Under the pieces are notes generated by a model. It made no database searches. It was not told where the DNA came from and saw only the letters and a list, made by a program, of their open reading frames with translations. A program made the position numbers and the translations under genes. 64,000 nucleotides of DNA from Parabacteroides sp. Marseille-P3160 (GTDB lineage: Bacteria; Bacteroidota; Bacteroidia; Bacteroidales; Tannerellaceae): the NCBI RefSeq assembly GCF_900162725.1, contig NZ_LT799418.1:1787772-1851771 (forward strand), written 5' to 3'. Numbering within the stretch: the first letter of the stretch is position 1; each line of letters begins with the position of its first letter. Of the stretch, positions 19,207-27,404 are shown in pieces.

Positions 19207-19237
19207 TTTGTTGTAATATAAAAAAGCGTTACTTTTG
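19207..19237 (+). promoter_or_regulatory. Consensus Bacteroides promoter of the OmpA-like gene
   Basis: TTTG at 19207-19210, a 19-bp spacer, then TACTTTTG at 19230-19237: a full match to the TTTG/TAnnTTTG consensus. Transcription should start near 19243, giving a leader of about 50 nt before the ATG at 19293. Confidence 0.75.
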
Positions 19238-19292
19238 CCGAGAGTTAGCTGCTTATGTGAGTTATGAAATGTTTAATCAAAAAATGTATAAT

Positions 19293-20444
19293 ATGAAGAC
19301 TAAGGTTTTACTTTTCGCATTACTGTCTGGATTTATATTTTCTGCATCTGCACAGGAATATAAACCTCAAATTGGCTTTAGCACTGAAAACGGGTCTAAG
19401 ACGAATTTCAAAAAAAATAAAGCGGGCGATAATTGGTTTATTACTTTGGGTGGCGGTGCTTCCATTTTTATTGGTGATCAAAACAAGGAAGCTGATTTTG
19501 TTAATCGGTTGAACATTCTTCCTCAAGTATCCTTTGGAAAATGGTATAATCCTTATTTGGGAGGACGTATTCAATTACAAGGCGGATCTCTTCATGGATT
19601 CGTAGGAGATAATGCAGAAGTAATGCAACATAAGAAATTCTTTAATGCCCATGCAGATTTGTTATGGGATATTACTAATTTCTGGGCTCCTTATAATGAA
19701 GCAAAAGTATTCCGTTTCATTCCTTTCGTCGGTTTGGGATATGCTGTTAACTCCGGTAAGGTTTCCGGTGGTGTAGACTACCGCAGATCCGAATCTCCTT
19801 CCATCAACTTCGGTGCAATCGCAGCTTTCCGTTTAAGCAAGCGTATTGACTTGAATCTGGAAGCTCAGGGAGCTTTGCTGGGCGAACACTTCAATCGTAT
19901 TGACATGGGACATGAAGAAGACGGTTTTGCCGCTGTTACTTTAGGTTTGAATTTCAAACTTGGCAAAACAGACTTCGAAGTTCTTCAACCGATGGATTAC
20001 GATCTGTTAAACGATTTGAATTCCAAGATTAATGCTTTACGTTCTGAGAACGAAGAATTGGGCAAACGTCCGGAATCTTGCCCGGAATGTCCTCCTGCAG
20101 CAGCTGCTATTGTTGAAAACAATTATATTGAGAATGTGGTTTACTTCCGCTTAAACAGCGCTAAGATTGACAAGAACCAGGAGATCAATATCTTCAACAC
20201 TTCCGAGTTCGTTAAGAAGAATAGTACTCCGATCAAGGTCGTTGGTTATGCCGACAAGAAAACAGGTACATCTGATTATAACCTGAAACTTTCAGAAAGA
20301 CGTGCAAGAGCCGTTGCAAAAGAATTGATCGAAAAGTACGGCATTTCTTCCAATCAGATTACTATCGAATGGAAAGGTTCGGATGTTCAGCCTTATGCTG
20401 AAAATAATTGGAACCGTGTAGTCGTAATGTCTGCAAATGAATAA
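19293..20444 (+). CDS. OmpA family outer membrane protein
   Basis: The ATG at 19293 is chosen because it begins a clean signal peptide (MKTKVLLFALLSGFIFSASA, cleavage before QEYKP). A GTG 36 bp earlier adds only non-signal residues. The mature N-terminal part (about residues 50-235) looks like an OmpA-type beta-barrel with alternating strands (FRFIPFVGLGYAVN). A coiled linker and a Cys/Pro-rich hinge (PESCPECPPAAAA) follow. The C-terminal 110 residues form an OmpA-like peptidoglycan-binding domain (VVGYADKKTGTSDYNLKLSE, RRARAV). It should tether the outer membrane to the cell wall. A strong promoter and terminator make it monocistronic, as expected for an abundant structural protein. Confidence 0.93.
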   Translation: MKTKVLLFALLSGFIFSASAQEYKPQIGFSTENGSKTNFKKNKAGDNWFITLGGGASIFIGDQNKEADFVNRLNILPQVSFGKWYNPYLGGRIQLQGGSLHGFVGDNAEVMQHKKFFNAHADLLWDITNFWAPYNEAKVFRFIPFVGLGYAVNSGKVSGGVDYRRSESPSINFGAIAAFRLSKRIDLNLEAQGALLGEHFNRIDMGHEEDGFAAVTLGLNFKLGKTDFEVLQPMDYDLLNDLNSKINALRSENEELGKRPESCPECPPAAAAIVENNYIENVVYFRLNSAKIDKNQEINIFNTSEFVKKNSTPIKVVGYADKKTGTSDYNLKLSERRARAVAKELIEKYGISSNQITIEWKGSDVQPYAENNWNRVVVMSANE

Positions 20445-20467
20445 TTGAAATTTTAAATTTAAAATAT

Positions 20468-20499
20468 AAAAAAGGCTGCACAGGTGTGTAGCCTTTTTT
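20468..20499 (+). terminator. Rho-independent terminator of the OmpA-like gene
   Basis: The stem AAAAAAGGCT / AGCCTTTTTT (10 bp) encloses a 12-nt loop that can itself pair CAC/GTG. The run of T follows directly. It lies 23 bp after the stop codon. Confidence 0.85.
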
Positions 20500-20525
20500 A
20501 TTACGCAAAATATTGCTTATTTTTG
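20495..20525 (+). promoter_or_regulatory. Promoter of the sugar transferase gene overlapping the upstream terminator
   Basis: TTTT (20495-20498), a 19-bp spacer and TATTTTTG (20518-20525) fit the Bacteroides promoter with a near-consensus -33. The -33 element falls inside the terminator T-tract. Confidence 0.5.
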
Positions 20526-20542
20526 CAGTCAGATTTAACTCT

Positions 20543-21940
20543 ATGGATCTAAACAGAAAACAAGGATATCTTATCCAATGGCTTGTTGGCATGGGAGATT
20601 TAATTGTATTGAATCTTCTTTTTTTTGCTGTTTATTATGGCATGGGAGATTATTATACTCATGCTATATCCCGTAATTTAAGAGAAGTCGTTCTCCTGTT
20701 GAATTTCTGTTATTTCTTTGCTTTGTATTTTGTACCGATTCAGGTGCATATGGCGGTTGTCTTCATTGATAAGATAGTACAACGATCTTTTACGCTGATT
20801 ACTTTCCAGACCTTTCTGTTCGCAACCTGCCTCATCTTTTTGAATGTCGGATACCAACTGAGAACCTTCCTGGTCGTTTACTTCGTTTCCGCTATTATCG
20901 TTTTTTCTTTTTGGAGAGTACTCCTGCGCATTTGCCTGAAATTCTATAGAAGGAAAGGATACAACTTAAAGAGTGTGATTATTGTCGGTGCTGGTAAGAA
21001 CGGTATGGAGCTTTACCGGGTGATGAAAGACGATCTTTCCTATGGCTTTCGGATCCTTGGCTTTTTTGATGATAATTATGCGTTGAAAGATGTGTTGCCG
21101 AATTATCTGGGGCTGACGCATGAGGTGGAATCATTTGTCCTGAAGAATGAAGTGGACGAGATTTACTGTACGCTTCCCGGAAGTAATAGCGAGAAAATCT
21201 CCCAGCTATTGAATTTTGCCGAAAAACATATGGTTCGTTTTTATATCATTCCGGATGTATACCGGAATGTGAAGCGGAGTATGATTTTGGAGTTGATGGA
21301 TACGATCCCGATGCTGACAATCCGGCGCGAACCTTTGCAATCAGCCTACAACCGCTTTATCAAACGGGTGTTCGATATAGTTTTCTCTACAATTGTCTTA
21401 TTGACCGTCTATCCGCTTTTGTACATCATCGTTGGAATCCTGATTAAGCTGAGCTCCAAGGGGCCGGTCATATTCAAGCAAAAGCGCACCGGCTTGTACG
21501 GCCATGAATTTGATTGTTATAAATTCCGGACAATGCAAGTGAACGAGGCGGCGGATATTTTACAGGCTGTAAAAGACGACCCCCGTACCACACATATCGG
21601 CAGCTTCCTTAGGAGAACCAATCTGGATGAAATTCCCCAGTTCGTCAATGTTTTCAGAGGAGAGATGTCTGTGGTAGGCCCCCGTCCCCATATGCTGAAA
21701 CATACCGAACAATATTCCTTTCTGATTGATAAATACATGGTGCGCCATTTGGTCAAACCGGGAGTAACTGGATGGGCCCAAGTGACCGGTTACAGGGGTG
21801 AGACAAAGACCTTGGAACAGATGGAAGGACGTGTCAAGCGGGATGTCTGGTACCTTGAAAACTGGTCCTTCTTCTTGGATCTGAAGATTATTGTTGTGAC
21901 TGTGATCAATATGTTCAGGGGAGAAAAGAATGCTTACTGA
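20543..21940 (+). CDS. Undecaprenyl-phosphate glucose phosphotransferase-like sugar transferase (WcaJ/WbaP type)
   Basis: The ATG at 20543 gives 465 residues. An ATG 30 bp upstream would overlap the promoter box. Four to five membrane helices occupy residues 10-140, followed by a Rossmann-like CoA-binding/sensor domain (VIIVGAGKNGMELYRVM, about 150-260). A membrane-dipping helix near 285-310 leads into the catalytic bacterial sugar-transferase domain: KRTGLYGHEFDCYKFRTMQ, RTNLDEIPQFVNVFRGEMSV, VGPRP and KPGVTGWAQVTGYRG. It transfers a sugar-1-phosphate from a UDP-sugar to undecaprenyl phosphate to start capsule, O-antigen or exopolysaccharide repeat units. It stands alone rather than in a capsule cluster. 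Confidence 0.93.
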   Translation: MDLNRKQGYLIQWLVGMGDLIVLNLLFFAVYYGMGDYYTHAISRNLREVVLLLNFCYFFALYFVPIQVHMAVVFIDKIVQRSFTLITFQTFLFATCLIFLNVGYQLRTFLVVYFVSAIIVFSFWRVLLRICLKFYRRKGYNLKSVIIVGAGKNGMELYRVMKDDLSYGFRILGFFDDNYALKDVLPNYLGLTHEVESFVLKNEVDEIYCTLPGSNSEKISQLLNFAEKHMVRFYIIPDVYRNVKRSMILELMDTIPMLTIRREPLQSAYNRFIKRVFDIVFSTIVLLTVYPLLYIIVGILIKLSSKGPVIFKQKRTGLYGHEFDCYKFRTMQVNEAADILQAVKDDPRTTHIGSFLRRTNLDEIPQFVNVFRGEMSVVGPRPHMLKHTEQYSFLIDKYMVRHLVKPGVTGWAQVTGYRGETKTLEQMEGRVKRDVWYLENWSFFLDLKIIVVTVINMFRGEKNAY

Positions 21941-21991
21941 TATTCTCCTGCACACTTTTCCCTTAAGTGTGTAGGTTTTCCCTTTTTTCAC

Positions 21992-21999
21992 TATCTTTG
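21992..21999 (+). promoter_or_regulatory. -7 box immediately upstream of ruvX
   Basis: TATCTTTG is a full match to TAnnTTTG but ends only 6 bp before the conserved GTG start at 22006. No TTTG was found at 19-21 bp. If it is active, the transcript would have almost no leader. Confidence 0.4.
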
Positions 22000-22005
22000 C
22001 AACGC

Positions 22006-22428
22006 GTGGGAAGAATAATAGCAATAGATTATGGGCGGAAACGTACCGGATTAGCGGTAACGGATATTCTGAAAATGATAGCCAACGGATTGACTACTTT
22101 GCCGAGCGGAGAAGTGGTCGCCTTTCTTGCGGATTATATTTTGAAAGAACCGGTCGATAAAATGGTGGTGGGCTTCCCTAAGCAAATGAATAATGAACCA
22201 TCTGAAAATATGAAATATGTCGCCTCTTTTGTGACCCATTTGAAAAGGACTTTTCCACAGATCCCCGTAGAGTACTATGACGAGCGCTTTACTTCGGTAC
22301 TTGCAAAGCAGGCAATGCTTGACGGCGGAATGAAAAAGAAGAAAAGACAGGAGAAAGGACGGGTGGACGAAATCAGCGCCGTGATCATATTGCAGAGTTA
22401 TTTAGAAAGCATAAAAAACAGATTTTAA
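22006..22428 (+). CDS. ruvX: Putative pre-16S rRNA nuclease / Holliday junction resolvase-like protein YqgF (RuvX)
   Basis: The GTG at 22006 gives 140 residues beginning VGRIIAIDYGRKRTGLAVTD, the standard YqgF start. A GTG 39 bp earlier would encode residues that do not fit the family. The RNase H-like fold carries the catalytic Asp in AIDYG, GFPKQMNNEPSENM, the Glu-bearing strand YYDERFTS and a final Asp in RVDEISAVIIL. It is implicated in 5' end maturation of 16S rRNA. It is followed 2 bp later by def, so the two are probably translationally coupled. Confidence 0.93.
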   Translation: MGRIIAIDYGRKRTGLAVTDILKMIANGLTTLPSGEVVAFLADYILKEPVDKMVVGFPKQMNNEPSENMKYVASFVTHLKRTFPQIPVEYYDERFTSVLAKQAMLDGGMKKKKRQEKGRVDEISAVIILQSYLESIKNRF

Positions 22429-22430
22429 AC

Positions 22431-22988
22431 ATGATTTTACCTATTTATTTATATGGACAACCGGTACTGAGGAAGCCGACGGAGGAAATAGATCGGAACT
22501 ATCCAAATATAAAACAGCTGATTACGGATATGTTCGATACGATGTATCATGCCGACGGAATAGGACTGGCAGCGCCTCAGGTAGGATATTCCATCCGTGT
22601 ACTTGTCATCGACGCTTCGGTTATGGGGGATGACTATCCGGAATGCAAGGATCTGAAGCGGGCGATGATTAACCCGGACATTATCGAGAAAAGTGACGAC
22701 GAAATAGTTATGGAAGAAGGCTGCCTCAGCTTTCCCGGTTTGCACGAAAAGGTGTCGAGAGCCCGTACGATACGTATCCGCTATCTGGACGAGAACTTTG
22801 AGGAGAAAGAAGAATTCTTTGACGGCTTTGCCGCCCGGGTCGTGCAGCATGAATGCGAACATCTGGAAGGACGCGTATTTATCGATAATCTTTCCACTAT
22901 GCGCAAACAAATGGATAAAGGCAAATTAAATAATATTATTAAAGGTAATACTGCTTGTTCCTACCGGACAAAGGCAGTCGGTAAATAA
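22431..22988 (+). CDS. def: Peptide deformylase
   Basis: This 185-residue protein contains all three deformylase motifs: GIGLAAPQVG (motif 1, about 44-53), EGCLSFPG (motif 2, metal-ligand Cys) and QHECEHLEG (motif 3, HExxH with the two His ligands). It removes the N-formyl group from nascent proteins using a ferrous ion. The length is typical. It starts 2 bp after ruvX and precedes the carboxyltransferase gene by 15 bp. No fmt gene is nearby. Confidence 0.97.
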   Translation: MILPIYLYGQPVLRKPTEEIDRNYPNIKQLITDMFDTMYHADGIGLAAPQVGYSIRVLVIDASVMGDDYPECKDLKRAMINPDIIEKSDDEIVMEEGCLSFPGLHEKVSRARTIRIRYLDENFEEKEEFFDGFAARVVQHECEHLEGRVFIDNLSTMRKQMDKGKLNNIIKGNTACSYRTKAVGK

Positions 22989-23003
22989 TTAATATTCTAC
23001 ATA

Positions 23004-24551
23004 ATGGCTGATTTAAAACAAGAAATTCAAACACTCCGCCAGAAAAAGGCTAAACTTGAATTGGGCGGAGGTGAAGCTGCTATTGAAAAACAGAAATCAA
23101 TCGGTAAATTAACGGCGCGCGAGCGGATCCATGCCCTGCTGGATGAAGGTTCTTTCCAGGAGTACGATCTTTTTATCAAGCATGACGGCCGTGATTTCGG
23201 AATGGAGAAAAAAGAACTTGCCGCAGACGGCGTAGTGACGGGTACCGGGACGATCCATGGAGAGCCTGTTTGCATCTATGCACAGGATTTTACCGTATCG
23301 GGAGGCTCGTTGGGCTTGCAGCACGCGCGGAAGATTACTAAAATAATGGACATCGCATTGAAGATGAAATGTCCCTTGATAGGTATCAACGATTCCGGCG
23401 GTGCACGCATTCAGGAAGGCGTGGGCGCTTTAGCCGGTTACGGGGAAATCTTTTACCGCAATACAATTGCTTCAGGTGTCATCCCCCAGATTTCCCTTAT
23501 CCTCGGCCCTTGCGCCGGAGGCGCGGTCTATTCTCCCGCTTTGACTGACTTTGTTTTTGTGGTCGAGAATATTTCGAAAATGTTCATTACCGGGCCGAAC
23601 GTGATTAAAACGGTATTAGGAGAAGATATTTCCATGGAAGACCTGGGAGGCGCCCGTGTACATGCCGAAATTACCGGAAATGCCCATTTCTATGCCTTGA
23701 CGGAAGTAGAGTGTTTCGATCAGGTAAAGAAACTGCTCAATTACATCCCTTCGAGTAATGAATTAAAAGCAAAGGCGGTAGAGCCTGCAGAACCGGTAAC
23801 GGAACTGAATATAGAAGACGTTGTTCCCTCTGATCCCCGCCAGCCTTATGATGTCCGGGACGTGATCAAATGCATCACCGATCGCTCCGAATTTTTTGAA
23901 ATCCAGGAGTTATGGGCGGCAAATATCGTAATCGGTTTTGGCCGTATGGGAGGCCAGACCATCGGCTTCGTCGCCAATCAACCGAAGGTATTGGCCGGAG
24001 TGCTGGACTGCGACAGTGCAGACAAGGCCGCCCGTTTCATACGTTTCTGTGATTCCTTTAATATTCCGATCGTCACTTTGGAAGATATGCCGGGTTATCT
24101 GCCGGGTGTCGACCAAGAACATGCCGGCGTGATCCGCCACGGAGCGAAAGTCCTTTACGCCTATTCTGAGGCGACTGTTCCCAAGATCACGGTTATTCTC
24201 CGTAAGGCTTATGGCGGAGGGTATATCGCCATGAATTCCCGCCATCTGGGTGCCGATTCCTTGTTTGCCTGGCCGATTGCCGAAATTGCCGTGATGGGCC
24301 CGGAAGGAGCCGCTAACATCATTTTCAGGAAGGAGATCGAAGGAGCGGAGGATAAAGACGCCATGCGTGAAGAGAAGGTAAAAGAATATACGGATAAATT
24401 CGCCAACCCGTATGTCGCAGCCGGCCGGGGTTTTGTGGATGCGGTCATCGAGCCGAAAGAAACACGCTCTGTTTTGCTTCAGGCACTGAAATTTGCCGAA
24501 ACCAAGAGTGAAGACCGTCCGAAGAAGAAACATGGGTTGCCTCCGTTTTAA
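23004..24551 (+). CDS. Acyl-CoA carboxylase/methylmalonyl-CoA decarboxylase carboxyltransferase subunit
   Basis: This 515-residue protein has two crotonase-like carboxyltransferase halves. The first includes KLTARERIHALLDEGSF, the oxyanion-hole segment INDSGGARIQEGVGALAGYG and LGPCAGGAVYSPALTDF. The second includes VTLEDMPGYLPGVDQEHAGV and RKAYGGGYIAMNSRHLGAD. The length and sequence fit MmdA/PccB, which moves a carboxyl group between propionyl-/methylmalonyl-CoA and biotin. The biotin carrier is encoded 23 bp downstream. Neither a biotin carboxylase nor a sodium-pumping beta subunit is in the window, so whether the complex carboxylates or decarboxylates cannot be decided here. In succinate/propionate producers such as Bacteroidales the decarboxylase role is likely. 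Confidence 0.92.
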   Translation: MADLKQEIQTLRQKKAKLELGGGEAAIEKQKSIGKLTARERIHALLDEGSFQEYDLFIKHDGRDFGMEKKELAADGVVTGTGTIHGEPVCIYAQDFTVSGGSLGLQHARKITKIMDIALKMKCPLIGINDSGGARIQEGVGALAGYGEIFYRNTIASGVIPQISLILGPCAGGAVYSPALTDFVFVVENISKMFITGPNVIKTVLGEDISMEDLGGARVHAEITGNAHFYALTEVECFDQVKKLLNYIPSSNELKAKAVEPAEPVTELNIEDVVPSDPRQPYDVRDVIKCITDRSEFFEIQELWAANIVIGFGRMGGQTIGFVANQPKVLAGVLDCDSADKAARFIRFCDSFNIPIVTLEDMPGYLPGVDQEHAGVIRHGAKVLYAYSEATVPKITVILRKAYGGGYIAMNSRHLGADSLFAWPIAEIAVMGPEGAANIIFRKEIEGAEDKDAMREEKVKEYTDKFANPYVAAGRGFVDAVIEPKETRSVLLQALKFAETKSEDRPKKKHGLPPF

Positions 24552-24574
24552 TTCATTTAATCGTATCTATTTAC

Positions 24575-24907
24575 ATGGAAGAAAAAATAAACGGGAAAGA
24601 GTGGGCTAATTTCCCACTCGAGGATGACGTCTATAAAACGCTCCTTACAAAAAAGTTTAAAAATCGGGAAGTCTGGCATAAGCCGGTGGTGGGAGAAATC
24701 CTGTCCAGTTTGCCCGGAACCGTATTGACGGTGACGGCCATTGTCGGCGCTTCTGTAAAGGCAGGAGACCTGCTTTTGATTCAGGAAGCGATGAAAATGC
24801 AGAATCGGATTCTGGCTCCGTTCGACGGGGTTGTGAAAGAATTAGATGTGAAAGAAGGTGATAAAATCGGAAAGAATCATTTGATGGCGAAAATAGAGCC
24901 GAAATAA
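24575..24907 (+). CDS. Biotin carboxyl carrier protein for the adjacent carboxyltransferase
   Basis: This 110-residue protein has a biotinyl/lipoyl domain in its second half: PGTVLTVTAIVGASVKAGD, then the biotinylation motif E-A-M-K74-M, then the mirror-image strand FDGVVKELDVKEGDKIG. The first 40 residues (including YKTLLTKKFKNREVW) are not part of the carrier fold and probably dock onto the carboxyltransferase. It is cotranscribed with the carboxyltransferase subunit and would carry CO2 on biotin at Lys74. Confidence 0.93.
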   Translation: MEEKINGKEWANFPLEDDVYKTLLTKKFKNREVWHKPVVGEILSSLPGTVLTVTAIVGASVKAGDLLLIQEAMKMQNRILAPFDGVVKELDVKEGDKIGKNHLMAKIEPK

Positions 24908-24920
24908 AAGATTATTTCTT

Positions 24921-24928
24921 TATTTTTG
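24921..24928 (+). promoter_or_regulatory. -7 box before the TPR protein gene
   Basis: TATTTTTG matches TAnnTTTG and lies 35 nt upstream of the ATG at 24964. No good -33 element was found. Confidence 0.35.
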
Positions 24929-24963
24929 TTGCCGTTACAATAGATAAACAGGCGGCGACAAAA

Positions 24964-27081
24964 ATGAGAAAAATAATCATCTCCTTTCTTTTTCAAATCT
25001 GTATCTGTGCGACTTTTGCGCAAGTCAATACGGATCGTGTCTTGGCGATAGGACGTAATGCTTTATACTTTGAGGATTACGTCCTGTCGATCCAATATTT
25101 CAACCAGGTCATCAAAGCAAAGCCCTGGATTGCGGAGCCCTACTTCTATCGGGCCGTGGCCAAACTGAACCTGGATGATTATAAGGGTGCCGAAGAAGAC
25201 TGTACATTATGTCTTGAGCGGAACCCTTTTTACGTACAGGCCTATTATGCCCGTGGCATCGCCCGTCAAAGCCTCGAAATATACGACCTTGCTATCCAGG
25301 ATTACAAGAAAGGCTTGGAATTCAGGCCGAACGACCGCCAGATGATGGTCAACCAGGCGGTCGCCTATATTCAGAAAAAAGACTACAAGGAAGCGGGAAC
25401 CCTTTTTGAGGAACTGATCAAGAACTATCCCAAAGACGCAATGAGCTATCTGACGCGGGGAGCGATGTACCTGGAAACCGGAGATACGGTCAAAGCGTTG
25501 GGCGACTATGACAAGGCGATCGAAATAGACCCATATTATGCACCTAGCTACGGCAATCGAGCTATCATCCTCTTTCAACAAAGCAACCTGAAGGGAGCTC
25601 TGGCTGATTTGAACGAGGCGATCCGTCTGAACAGCCGCGAGAGCGGTTACTTCATCAACCGCGGTTTGGTACGCTATCACATGAACGACTTGCGCGGGGC
25701 GATGAGCGATTACGACCAGGTGATCACAATGGATAAGCAGAACCTGATAGCCCGCTTTAACCGAGGGCTGCTCCGTTTTCAGGTGGGAGACAACAACCGG
25801 GCGATCGAGGACTTTAGCGTCGTGATCGAACTGGAACCGGATAATTACATGGCTTATTACAACCGCGCCCTACTAAACCTGGAAGTAGGAGATTACCGGG
25901 GAGCTGTCAGCGATTTTGATGTCGTACTGAAACAATATCCGAACTTTCTGCCGGGCTATTACAGCCGCTCCGAAGCTAAGCGGAAGATGAACGATGCCGT
26001 CGGGGCCGACCGGGATTACTGGACGGCCGTTGACATGGAACAGGAAATGAATAAAAAAAAGGGAACGAAGAAGGGTGGAACATCCGGAACGGCTTCCTCC
26101 AATGCTACGGCACAAGCGGGCAGCGATGAGAAGACCCGCGAGCAGTCGGATAATAACATAGAAAAGTTTAACCGCTTGGTTGTCTACGACAAGGAAGAAG
26201 AACGGAAAAGCAAATACAATAGTGAGATCCGCGGACGCGTCCAGGACCGGAATGTGCGCATAGACATCGAACCTCAGTTCATCCTCACCTATTACGAGCG
26301 TCCCGATCAGGTCAAGGCGTTGGTCTACTACGACAAGTCGATGGAAGATTTCAACAACCGAATGGTGTTGCCCCGCCAGTTACGCCTAACCAATCAGGAG
26401 GCAGCGCTGACGGAAGCCCAAATTGCCTCCCATTTTGCTTCCATTAATGAATTCTCCTCAAAAATTGAACAAGACCCGTCCAATCCTGATTACTATTTCG
26501 GGCGGGCATTGGACTATATGCTAGTGCAGGATTTCGCTGAAGCTATAAGGAATTACGACAAGACGATCGAACAGGATTCGAGCTATATGCTGGCCTATTT
26601 CAATCGCGCGGTAGTCCGTTACAAGCAATTGGAATACACCCAGTCCCAGTTGCCGGCCTCTGACGACTATGCCTCCGGGGTCATCGACCTGAATGCGAAG
26701 CCCAATGTTATACAGAGCGGAGCGCCGTCGGTTGTGAATGATCCGGCCTCTGGCATGTTGAAAGATAATACCCGGGCGTATGAGCATGAAAAAATCATCA
26801 GGGACTATGACAAGGTCATTCAACTGAATCCCGGTTTTGTCTACGCTTATTTCAATCGGGGGAATATCCGTTGTTCCCAACGCGATTTCCGGGCGGCCAT
26901 TCTCGATTATAACGAGGCGATTCTCCGTGATCCCGACTTTGCCGAAGCCTATTTCAACCGGGGACTGGCGCGCTTGTCGCAGGGAGACGCCAACCGGGGG
27001 ATTGCCGATTTAAGCAAGGCCGGCGAATTAGGCATCATCAACGCTTACAGCATAATCAAACGGATGACGACTTCCGAATAA
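24964..27081 (+). CDS. Secreted tetratricopeptide repeat protein
   Basis: This 705-residue protein starts with a signal peptide (MRKIIISFLFQICICATFAQ). About ten TPR units fill residues 25-345, for example YYARGIARQSLEIYDLAIQD and NRAIILFQQSNLKGALADLN. A charged, low-complexity linker (KKKGTKKGGTSGTASSNATA, about 355-390) follows, and after it come a non-repeat region and more TPRs up to the C-terminus. It is probably a periplasmic scaffold, but partners are unknown. In Bacteroides a similar TPR gene follows def directly (from memory). Here the carboxyltransferase and carrier genes lie between them. Confidence 0.88.
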   Translation: MRKIIISFLFQICICATFAQVNTDRVLAIGRNALYFEDYVLSIQYFNQVIKAKPWIAEPYFYRAVAKLNLDDYKGAEEDCTLCLERNPFYVQAYYARGIARQSLEIYDLAIQDYKKGLEFRPNDRQMMVNQAVAYIQKKDYKEAGTLFEELIKNYPKDAMSYLTRGAMYLETGDTVKALGDYDKAIEIDPYYAPSYGNRAIILFQQSNLKGALADLNEAIRLNSRESGYFINRGLVRYHMNDLRGAMSDYDQVITMDKQNLIARFNRGLLRFQVGDNNRAIEDFSVVIELEPDNYMAYYNRALLNLEVGDYRGAVSDFDVVLKQYPNFLPGYYSRSEAKRKMNDAVGADRDYWTAVDMEQEMNKKKGTKKGGTSGTASSNATAQAGSDEKTREQSDNNIEKFNRLVVYDKEEERKSKYNSEIRGRVQDRNVRIDIEPQFILTYYERPDQVKALVYYDKSMEDFNNRMVLPRQLRLTNQEAALTEAQIASHFASINEFSSKIEQDPSNPDYYFGRALDYMLVQDFAEAIRNYDKTIEQDSSYMLAYFNRAVVRYKQLEYTQSQLPASDDYASGVIDLNAKPNVIQSGAPSVVNDPASGMLKDNTRAYEHEKIIRDYDKVIQLNPGFVYAYFNRGNIRCSQRDFRAAILDYNEAILRDPDFAEAYFNRGLARLSQGDANRGIADLSKAGELGIINAYSIIKRMTTSE

Positions 27082-27404
27082 AAGGCTTCTTCCTTTTACA
27101 TGTCGGGGCACAGGCAAAACGTTGCCGGGGCAACCTCTCTTTGCTGCCATTTCAGCGGCGGTTCTATTTTTGACGATGGTTGACCTGGTGACTAACCTTG
27201 GTTAACCTGGTGACTAACCTTGGTCAACCTGGTGGCCCACCTTGGTGAAAAATAGATGGGGCACGCATTCGACATGGAAACCAGTGCGTAGCGATGCCGT
27301 TTTCCCGCTATGGATCGGCAAAAATAAATGCTTGAATGGAAAAGTCCTGTTTTGGTAAATCAATAATAATAACTATCTTTGCAAGATATAATATACACGA
27401 CAGA
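27079..27404. repeat. Intergenic region with a 22-bp tandem repeat (three copies)
   Basis: After the TPR stop there is a short stem (TAAAAGG / CCTTTTA, 27079-27098) and a GTTGCC-GG-GGCAAC hairpin (27121-27134). Then three 22-bp direct repeats occupy 27178-27199, 27200-27221 and 27222-27243, with a partial fourth beginning GGTGAA at 27244. The first two units differ at one base (GGTTGACCTGG versus GGTTAACCTGG, each followed by TGACTAACCTT); the third is more diverged. GGT recurs at alternating 9- and 13-bp steps, giving GGT...ACC palindromes. The array lies about 105 bp upstream of the DUF4290 promoter. It may be a protein-binding array; no known operator was recognised. Confidence 0.75.
27351..27381 (+). 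promoter_or_regulatory. Consensus Bacteroides promoter of the DUF4290-murA operon
   Basis: TTTG (27351-27354), a 19-bp spacer and TATCTTTG (27374-27381) fully match the sigma-ABfr consensus. It places the transcription start near 27387, about 18 nt before the ATG at 27405. Confidence 0.78.

Noticed and set aside
27178..27252. Tandem repeat considered as a CRISPR array
   Set aside because: The 22-bp units are directly adjacent with no spacers and no cas genes are near, so it is a tandem repeat.
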